DNA of 64,000 bases from Anaeramoeba flamelloides (taxonomy: Eukaryota; Metamonada; Anaeramoebidae): NCBI GenBank assembly GCA_027625915.1, contig JANTQA010000010.1, positions 186,001-250,000 of the forward strand, written 5' to 3'. Position 1 is the stretch's first letter; each line of letters starts with the position of its first letter. Positions 56,062 through 64,000 of the stretch are shown here, piece after piece. The notes beneath the pieces are model-generated. The model did not search any database. It was given only the letters and a program-made list of their open reading frames with translations, and was not told the origin of the DNA. The position numbers and the translations under genes are program-made.

Positions 56062-59000
56062 AAGTAAAATTATTAAAAAAATCTTCAAGTAAATTAAATA
56101 AAAAATCTAAAAAATAATTAATACACCTTGGAAATTAAAATGAAGCAAAAATCTGATTACTATAATACCAAACTTTCGTTTAATGTTATTTTTAGAAAAG
56201 TATTATTTTTTTAAAGTTTTGATTTATTTCTTTTTAATTTTTCCCAAAAGTTCAAAATCCAATATTATAATGAATTATGTTTTTTTTTTTAAAAAATATT
56301 TCTCATGTAGAATAAGTAATCTTATTATCTCTAAAGGATATGTCAAAATATAATTCAAAAATTAAACAACTGTGTTTTAAAATAACTTCTGTAACAAAAA
56401 TAATATTTAAATCGAAAAAAAAAATGTAATTAAATAAACTCTATTTCAAAATCATTTACCCATTAAAAATCAAATTTTAAAGAAAAATATTTTTTCTAAT
56501 TGAAGTTATCTATTATAATATAAAAATTTCTATTTTAATATTCAGTTCTATACTCAAGAGATATTTATTTTTCTCTAAAAATAAAATAATAAAAAAGGAA
56601 AAACTATAATTAAAAAAAAATGGGAAATTTATTTTGTAATAAGCATTACATAAAAAATAGAAATTTTCAAAAATTAATAAAACACATTTATAGATTCTCC
56701 TTCCATTTGAATAACTAAATCTAATATCTTTTTCATATTTGAAAACAATTTTTTCATTAATTCATCTGTTTCTTTTTTCCAAATTTTTCATTTTTATTTT
56801 CCATTTTAACAAAATACTGTGAAAAAAATAAATAAAAGAAAAAATCATTTATTTTCAAACTTTTCATTTTGAGAGTAAAAATTTCAAAAAAATACAAATA
56901 GAAATTCAAAATTCAAATGTAACATGTACCCTTTATTATAAAATTTAGTTTATATTAAACTTGAAAAAAGTATCTATTTTTATATCAAAAGTTCAAATCA
57001 TTTTTTTCAGAAATCAAATAAAAAAAATACAAATAAAACTCAAAAAAAAAAAATATTTAGTTACAAATAACCCCAAAATACTTTTTTTTAAACTTTTAAT
57101 ATTTAACATATAATCTAAAGAAATAATAGTAAATTTTATATCATTCTTTAATTATTTAATTGAATTAGTAATAAGTTAAAGACTAAAAGTAATATTAGAT
57201 TTACTCCCATTCTGTACAAAATTTAAGAATATATATTAATAATAAATATCTCTACTTATTTATAATTATAAAAAACAATTAAGAAAAATTTTATTATGAA
57301 ATAATGTATTCTAATAATAACATTTTTTGTTTATATATAGAGAATTGGTAAATAATATTACCTATTCTAATCAATTCCAAGAAATTATATTAACATCTGT
57401 TAATAAAATTAAGAAAAATTAATGAAATATAATGAAAAAGACAGTATAATACATGTTGAAAAGTAGTAATTGATAAATAATTCAAACAATCCAAAATTAT
57501 CTTCAATTGAAAACATCCTAAATATTAAATATGAAACTCTTGACCACTTTACTTATTTTGATACATCCGGTTCAACTTTTATGACACACACTTTGAAAGA
57601 AATATACATCAAAAATACATCTCAAATAAAAGTATATTTTTTGGAATTTTTTTTTAAACAAATTATTATACTCGAATTCTTTTTTGGGATATAATTTGAG
57701 TTTTATATTACCTTAAATTTTGGTTCAAGTTTCTGCCTTAAAAGTTGAGCTGACTGTAGTTGATGTTTGAGTATTCATTTGAGCAAATATTGTTTACTTT
57801 TTGAAATTTCGTTTTTAATTTTAATTTGAAATCAATTAAATACTAAAAAACAATTATCTTTGCCTTTTCGAATTAATTTCTAAATAACTCATACTCTCAT
57901 GTTTATATATCTCGGTATATTGACAAGTAATCACCTTTTATTTTTATTTTGTAACTCTTCTTCTCATTAAAAAATAAATCCGCCAATGTAAACAATGGAA
58001 AAATTAATCAAAATAAAATATTTTTGTTTTTTAGATTATTTTTATTGAAAGTAAAATATAATCTAAAAATATTTGAACCAGCTTTTTAATAATCCAAAAT
58101 CCACCTAAACAAAGATAATTTATTTGATTTTGTTTTATTAGAAATCTATCTATCTGATAAACAATACTATTTTTTCAAAAAAAAACAATAAAAATAAATA
58201 AATATTATTATGTAAGAATTTATCGACTATTATAAAGCAATAATTTCATAACACCCTCAAAAATAGTCAATTATCACTTTTTAAAATGAAAAATATATTA
58301 ATAAAATATCATGAATGTATAAAAGAACAAATATTTTTTTATTTTTCTAGTGTATTTTGCAAAATAAATAAATCATAATTTTCTTTTTAGAAATTAAAAA
58401 GAATAGTTTCATAGCTACCCAAATATTGTATAAATTTGCGAAAAAAATATTTTAAAATATATAATCAGGGAACAAAATAAGCCAATTTTTCATTTTATAA
58501 ATGTAATAATTTTCAATATTTCTTAGTTCAAGTCGGATAAACTCTTATTAAAAAAACTACTAATAAAATCAAATCAAAGTCTGAACACTTTTAAATAAAT
58601 AATTTATTATTATTTTTCAAAAAGTAAATTGAATTCTCAGAAAATTTTATGACATCCCTTTCTTGAATTTAAACAAAACTAAATGAATTTTATTTTTTTA
58701 ATAACTGAAAATTAAATGAAAAAAAAAAAAAAAAAAACACATAATTTAATGCACCTACTAAGACTTGTTACTGTATCTCAAATATATTTTAAAATAAAAT
58801 GAATTGATATTCTCAAAAGTTGATATAAAGTTTTAAAAAATACATAAAATCAAGATTATATTTATCTCAATTCTCTTTTATTATACAATGTCCCAAAAAT
58901 TATTCATTATTTCAAAAATATTTTATATAGGTAATTATAAATTTGATTTGGTTTTGTTTATAAACAACTTCTCAAATTTAATCAAAATCCAAAATCACAA

Positions 59001-59554
59001 TATTACTCAAATGAATTGAGCTTTAATATCATCTAAAAAGGTGAAATTTATAAACTAATAAAATAAAAAAAATTTTCAAACCCACTTTTAATTTTCGTTT
59101 TTTTTTTTTAAATTTTTTCTTAGAAATTTACAAGTAAAATTGTAGTAGAATCGAATTTTTATAATTTATTTTTATTTAACAAAATTTTTTCTGAGAGATC
59201 AGGAATCATGGTCATCATTGTAATTATTATTAAACTATTAATCCTTTATATTTCAATGAGTCTTGTATTTGATCCTATCACTTAAAACTATATTTTTGAC
59301 CAATTTTTTTTGGTTTGTTTTCAATTTTTCCATAATCTGTAGTCTACGCAGGTTTTGAGAATTTTGAGTAAATTTGGGGTTAAAAACAAAAAATCAAATA
59401 ATTGGTGATAATCTACATAATCTTGAAAAGAGAAACTAACCACTATTTGTTCGGTTTGTCCTTAAAATTAAAATGTTACCAATTATCTCAAGTCGCGAAT
59501 TTCTCTCTCATTTTTTCTATTTTTTCAAGCATTTTTATTTTTTTATAATTTTTC
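56062..59554. other. Intergenic upstream of RCC1-BTB gene
   Basis: Apart from repeat R1 copy 2 (56425-56650), nothing firm. 57470-57640 reads as somewhat protein-like (DHFTYFDTSGSTFMTHTLKE) on the plus strand but lacks a start, domain or clear exon edges. Confidence 0.4.
56425..56650 (+). repeat. Dispersed repeat R1, copy 2
   Basis: Co-linear with 49735-49975 (see that copy for shared blocks), with many single differences. Confidence 0.6.
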
Positions 59555-62500
59555 TTGAAAATGATACCAAGATATTTTTATGTTTTTGGAGCAAACACAA
59601 GAAACTGTCTTTTTGTTAACAAAAACAGTTTGTTAAACCAACCGAAATTGATTGAAGAAGAACATTTACAAGATGTAAAATTTGTTGCTGGGTGTTCTGG
59701 AATAACGTGTGTTGTTACCGATCAAAACAAGATTTACCTGAGTACGAATCCCAACAGTCCGCTAGATTTTGACGAGAACGAGAATGTTGTTGTTCTCTTG
59801 GCTGGCTTTAATTATTTTTTAATTTTGACAGAAAGTAATAAGATGTTTGGCCTTCTTTCAAATTCAAATGGGCAATTAGGGCAAGGAAATTCAAGTAACT
59901 TCGATCATCCAAAAGAGCTGAATTTTTTTAAAGAAAAGAAACTTACAATTGAGCAAATTGAGTGTGGTGTACTTCAATCTTTTGTTTTGTGTTCAAATGG
60001 CCACATGTATGGGATGGGATTTAATTCAAATGGTTTGAATTGCTCTTATCATTTTCTTTTTTTTATTTTTGTTTTTTCTTTACTTCAAAAACAAAGACCT
60101 ACCTGCTATGATCAAAATGGAACCTTTCAATAATTTTTGATCTTTAAATGATTGATTTTATGAAGCATTTGGACGACTAATATTTTTGGGAGATAATGTT
60201 CGGCCAATATTCGATTTTATCTTTTTTGTGGTTTTTAAGTTGTTCGAAATTAAAAAAAGCCAAATGTTTTGAAGAGTATTTCCATTTAAACAATGCAACG
60301 ACCAAAGAAAACATTTTATTTTTTAAAAACAACCCTATTGTTTACGAACTTCGAGATTTAAATTCTCACATTTTTTGAATATCAGATTCACCTAAAATTA
60401 TCACCACTAATTTGACAATAGAGGAAGAAGTTCTCAGTTTAAAAGTACTTTAATTATTCAAACCAATTCGAGAAATGAAATTGACAAAAATTTTCATATT
60501 ATATGACACTTATCCTTAAAATGACTACAAAATAATTATTGGGATTAGGGATTTAAATCTAAATTTAACAAATTCGCGAATTTTGTTACTTGTGCACAAA
60601 AGACTCTTTTTTTTTTTTGTGAATAAATACTTTTTTGTAATTAGTCATTTGTTTGCGGAAAAGTCGAGGTTTTTACTGGTAAGTTAGATATTGTTTTTTA
60701 TGAATAAAAAAAAAACATCTAATAATAGGACATTGCTGAAAAATACTAAATCAATTTGAAGTTTTTTTTATTTTGGATCTTTAATTAAAAAAAAAATATT
60801 CTCCTTGGAAAATAAAACCAAAATAAAAGATTCCAAACAATTAATTGTATCTTTGTTTTCACAGACAAAGAAAAATAAATGAAAGGGGAAGTAAAATAAT
60901 TGTTTTGACATAATAATTAAAGATCCAAAATAAAAAAAACTTCAAATTGATTTAGTATTTTTCAGCAATGTCCTATTATTAGATGTTTTTTTTTTTATTC
61001 ATAAAAAACAATATCTAACTTACCAGTAAAAACCTCGACTTTTCCGCAAACAAATGACTAATTACAAAAAAGTATTTATTCACAAAAAAAAAAAAGAGTC
61101 TTTTGTGCACAACAAAATTCGCGAATTTGTTACACTTCGATGGAAAACTCTATTATATGATTATTAATTTATTCAACTTTTTAGCATTATTATTTTTAAC
61201 AAAAAATCTATTAAACTAAGCTATTTTTCAAAAATTTTGACTCACTTTATAATGTTATTGGAAGCAATTCTGCGATTTTATCCCTGTATTCTTATCAAAA
61301 AAAATATTTTCAATTTTTCGGATTAGAATCATTTTTTCTAATTTCGCAAATTTTTGTTTTAATTTTTTCAGATTTTTGTTTTTCTTTTTTTTTTGAGTAA
61401 AAAATCTTGTGAAAAAAAAAAAAAGATTTTAGAGAAGACAAATAGCCCTAAAGAAAACTGAGACTATGAAATGTCTTCTAAAACGACTCTAATAAATAGC
61501 AAAAAATCTTCGTGTTAACCTTTTTTCAAGTGAAAGTTCAGTAATAAAAAATCCGTAAGGCTCATTTCAAAAATTGTGATTTACTTTTTTAAAAGTTTTT
61601 GATTTTATTCTTTTTTATAATTTTTAAAATATCAGGTTTTTATATGTTTAGAATGATTTAAAAGTGAATTACAAATCAGATTTAATAATTAGTTGCTCCT
61701 GAATACTCAAAGATAATTTTTTTTTTTTCAATTTATTATCTTTTGTGTGCCACAATTTTTGGAATGGAGTTTAGATTCCAAAAATTTGAAAAACAAGTCT
61801 TTTAATAAAAATATTTTTGACGATATTTTCATTGAGTCGGTTTATTTAGAAATTATAAAATATTAAAAATTGAAATTTTAATTTTTTAAAAAATTGATAA
61901 TAAAATATTTTTTTTGTTTTGTATGCTTTTTCTTTATCTATTATTGGTGTGAAAACTTCTTATTAAGTTATTATTATTTATTCAAAAGTATATTTTTTGA
62001 AATACAATATTTATTAAATTTTGATAAAAAAATTACAATTTAATTGAAAAATTTGGAGCAATTGAAAAAAAATAATGCAAACTCAATTCCTATGAATAAA
62101 TTGAAATTAAAGATTTTACTCTATTCTTTCAAATTCAAGAAAATCTATTGGGTGTGTTAGTCAATTGACTTTATGTACATATGCTTTTTTTTTTAATTCG
62201 AGAAATAAAAAGGAATTTTTTTTTTATTTTCAAAATTAAAAAAAAAAACATTACAATGATTTTCTAGAGTTTTCTGTTTTTGTTGAGAAAACCTCTTGAT
62301 TTTGTAATCAAAAATTGACATTTTTTTTTTTTTTATTTGTTGTTTTGATAAAGAAAAACAATAAATTTTTTCAAAATAAAAATGAATCAAAATTGCCGTT
62401 AGCTTTTCTAGGGTTTAAAAAAATAGAGTAAAAATGAGGATTTTACTCTAGTTCTTTTGAAAACTGGAAAACAACTTTTAGCACTACTGCATTCTGTGAC

Positions 62501-64000
62501 TCCTGACGAAACTTCCCCAGAATACACAGGATGGATAAAAATCCGATAAAAAGAGTATCAATGATAAATAAAAATTCCAAAATCTGTGATTAATAATTAG
62601 AATTTCCTATTCTGCTGTTGTTAGGTTTTTTTTTTAAAAAAAAAAAATGGAGTAAAACCAAAGATTTCACTCATTTCATTTGAATTTTGGAAAAGCACCG
62701 TTATCTTTTCTTGTGTTTTCTATTTATTCATCAAATAAATATATTTTCGTTAGGTTTTTTTGAGTTTTCTATTTATTTGTGAAGTGTTCTAGGTTTTTTT
62801 GAGTTTTCGAAATAAACCGAAAATTTATTAAAATTTTCTGTTTATTTCGAAAAGTAAAAAAAACCTAGAACACTTTACAAATACAACAGAAAACCTCAAG
62901 AAAACCACTATTGGATTTTCCAGAATTTAAAAGAATAGAGTAAAATCCATGATTATACTATATTCTTTTGAATTCTAGAAAAAAAAAAAAATAGGAACTC
63001 CATTATACGCTATATTACAATCAAAACTCTAATAACAAGTTTAGTGATTCTTTTATTTTATTTTTTCTAAAATGTACGGGTCTTAATTGAAATAATTGTT
63101 CGAATTTTGGTTAAAAAATAGTTTTATTATTTTAATTTAATTTCACTCTTTTCTCAAAAAATAATAATTCTTAAAATTCTAAAAATTCATAATTTTAGGA
63201 CAATTGGGAATGGGGAATTCGTCGTCCACCAGAGTACCAACTTTTATTCGAAAGGATGTAAAAAAAGTATGGGCAGGATTATATTCATATCATACATTTA
63301 TTAAGACAAATGATGATAAAATTTTTGGGGTTGGAAAAAATGGATATGGACAACTTGGGCTGGGCACAACATCTGCTGTATTGAACTTTACTGAAGTTGT
63401 TGACTTTAAGAATAAGAATGTACAGGATATTAAAGGGGGGTATGATGTTTCCATTGCACTTGTCGACAATCGTGTCTATTTATGTGGAAACCGTAGTTAT
63501 ATTAATACCTCCACAACAACAAAATTCCAAATTCCACCTGAATTACAGGATATCGAAATTAATCAAATATCTTGTGGATGCTATCATTTTCTTGCAAAGA
63601 GTGTTTCAAATCAAATTTATATTTGGGGATCGAACTCCTCTAAACAACTTGGCAATAATAATAATAACCACACAAATCCAACAATTTTAAAAATACCAAA
63701 CATTCATTATAATGATAACCTTATAGTTACGTGTGGTGCATTCAACTCGTTTATTCATAATATTGAACCACTTGGATCCATTTTAACCGATTTCTTTGAT
63801 TTTTTTAATAATGAAGAATTTACAGATGCAGAAATTAATGGAATTAAATTCCATTCACAATTTGTTCAATTTAGAACAAATATTCAAATTGAAGAATTAA
63901 AACAAAAATTAAGCAATTTTACAAAGAATGAAATCAAAAGTTTTTTTATTTGGTTGTATTCGGATAAAATTGAAAACAAAGAAATTTTAAAAAAAATTTG
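59555..64000 (+). CDS. RCC1-repeat / BTB protein (partial, runs off the window)
   Basis: Probable beta-propeller adaptor. Exon 1 is 59555-60032, exon 2 starts at 63199 and continues past 64000. The donor splits a Gly codon (phase 1), so NSNG joins QLGMGNSS to restore an RCC1 repeat. RCC1 signatures are SNSNGQLGQGNSS (exon 1), GKNGYGQLGLGTTS, CGCYHF and WGSNSSKQLGNNN (exon 2). After the propeller, FFDFFNNEEFTDAEINGIKF and then FFIWLYSDKIENKEI look like a BTB/POZ domain, beginning near 63780. RCC1-BTB proteins of this layout often act as Cullin-3 substrate adaptors; whether this one does is inference. The ATG at 59555 is followed at once by RCC1-like sequence, with a second Met two codons on. 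The 3.17 kb intron holds a fold-back element, a MITE-like copy, a palindrome array and a faint coding-like relic. Confidence 0.9.
60100..60520 (+). pseudogene. Coding-like relic in RCC1-BTB intron
   Basis: Short broken frames of fairly ordinary residues follow the donor: GRLIFLGDNVRPIFDFIFF; KKAKCFEEYFHLNNATTKEN; NPIVYELRDLNSHIF; TNLTIEEEVLSLK. They are less homopolymeric than the adjoining DNA. They could be the remnant of a duplicated piece of this gene or of another gene. No domain is recognised. Confidence 0.25.
60566..61132. mobile_element. Young fold-back element, arms nearly identical
   Basis: Arms 60566-60787 and 60912-61132 are inverted copies that by eye differ only by a 4-base gap near the outer end and the length of A/T runs. 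Outer ends are TAACAAATTCGCGAATTTTG and its complement. Shared inner blocks include TTTGCGGAAAAGTCGAGGTT and AGGACATTGCTGAAAAATAC. The 125-base centre has no coding capacity. High arm identity points to a recent insertion or arm-to-arm conversion. Confidence 0.85.
61222..61768 (+). mobile_element. MITE-like repeat (GTGACTC family) copy 5
   Basis: Left end AAAAATTTTGACTCACTTTA, right end GTGTGCCACAATTTTTGG. Closest to copy 4 at 30.5 kb, sharing CTTTATAATGTTATTGGAAG, CTTCGTGTTAA and GTAATAAAAAATCCGTAAGG. Confidence 0.72.
62090..62990. repeat. Palindrome-array repeat, cluster 5
   Basis: Type-B units at 62396-62475 and 62918-62980 (TTTCCAGAATTTAAAAGAAT...ATTCTTTTGAATTCTAG), partial type-A units near 62195-62260 and 62620-62650, and a compound palindrome at 62735-62910 with GTTAGGTTTTTTTGAG, GTGTTCTAGGTTTTT and the inverse AAAAACCTAGAACACTT. 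Immediately upstream of RCC1-BTB exon 2. Confidence 0.75.

Noticed and set aside
1-64000. tRNA, rRNA or other structured RNA genes
   Set aside because: No stretch with tRNA A/B boxes in a plausible cloverleaf or with rRNA core sequence was noticed on either strand.

Overview
This window looks like nuclear DNA from a free-living eukaryotic protist. It is extremely A+T-rich and full of long A and T tracts. Its genes have GT-AG spliceosomal introns of very uneven length (59 nt to 4.4 kb), and its proteins carry long low-complexity inserts (K/T, K/Q, E/T, N/G runs). The gene set (RCC1-BTB protein, B-box proteins, IQGAP-type RasGAP, homeodomain protein, SNARE, hormone-sensitive lipase, GPR1/FUN34/SatP transporter) would suit an amoeboid metamonad such as Anaeramoeba. 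That placement is an inference from gene content and low-complexity style, not from a phylogenetic marker.

Layout. 1.4-2.6 kb (+): ribosomal protein uS11/RPS14, four exons. 8.4-9.7 kb (-): homeodomain protein with an unusual recognition helix. 10.7-11.2 kb (-) and 11.7-14.2 kb (+): unrecognised coding-like stretches. 18.4-22.0 kb (+): acetate/succinate-type transporter, three exons, one 2.76 kb intron. 27.2-34.2 kb (-): a gene joining a B-box zinc finger to an IQGAP-type RasGAP domain, with its frame broken in the sequence as given. 34.2-38.5 kb: repeats, including a diverged tandem duplication of about 1.4 kb. 40.5-41.5 kb (-): small two-B-box protein. 43.4-49.0 kb (-): syntaxin-16/Tlg2 SNARE with a 4.4 kb intron holding LINE relics. 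52.7-54.9 kb (-): single-exon hormone-sensitive lipase with a G+C-rich core. 59.6 kb to the window end (+): RCC1-repeat/BTB protein, cut by the window edge.

The rest is repeat-rich non-coding DNA: a five-copy MITE-like family, a dispersed family of tandem palindromes bounded by TAGGTTTTTT/AAAAAACCTA, three long fold-back elements (one with almost identical arms), LINE reverse-transcriptase relics, and CpG-rich islands carrying three ACGCGT boxes each. Large introns are built from the same elements as the intergenic DNA.

The genes do not form one pathway. Two themes recur: membrane traffic and small-GTPase control (STX16, RasGAP, RCC1-BTB), and acetyl/fatty-acid metabolism (lipase, acetate transporter). 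Exon junctions were read by eye from GT/AG sites, phase agreement and remembered family sequences. No alignment or database search was run.
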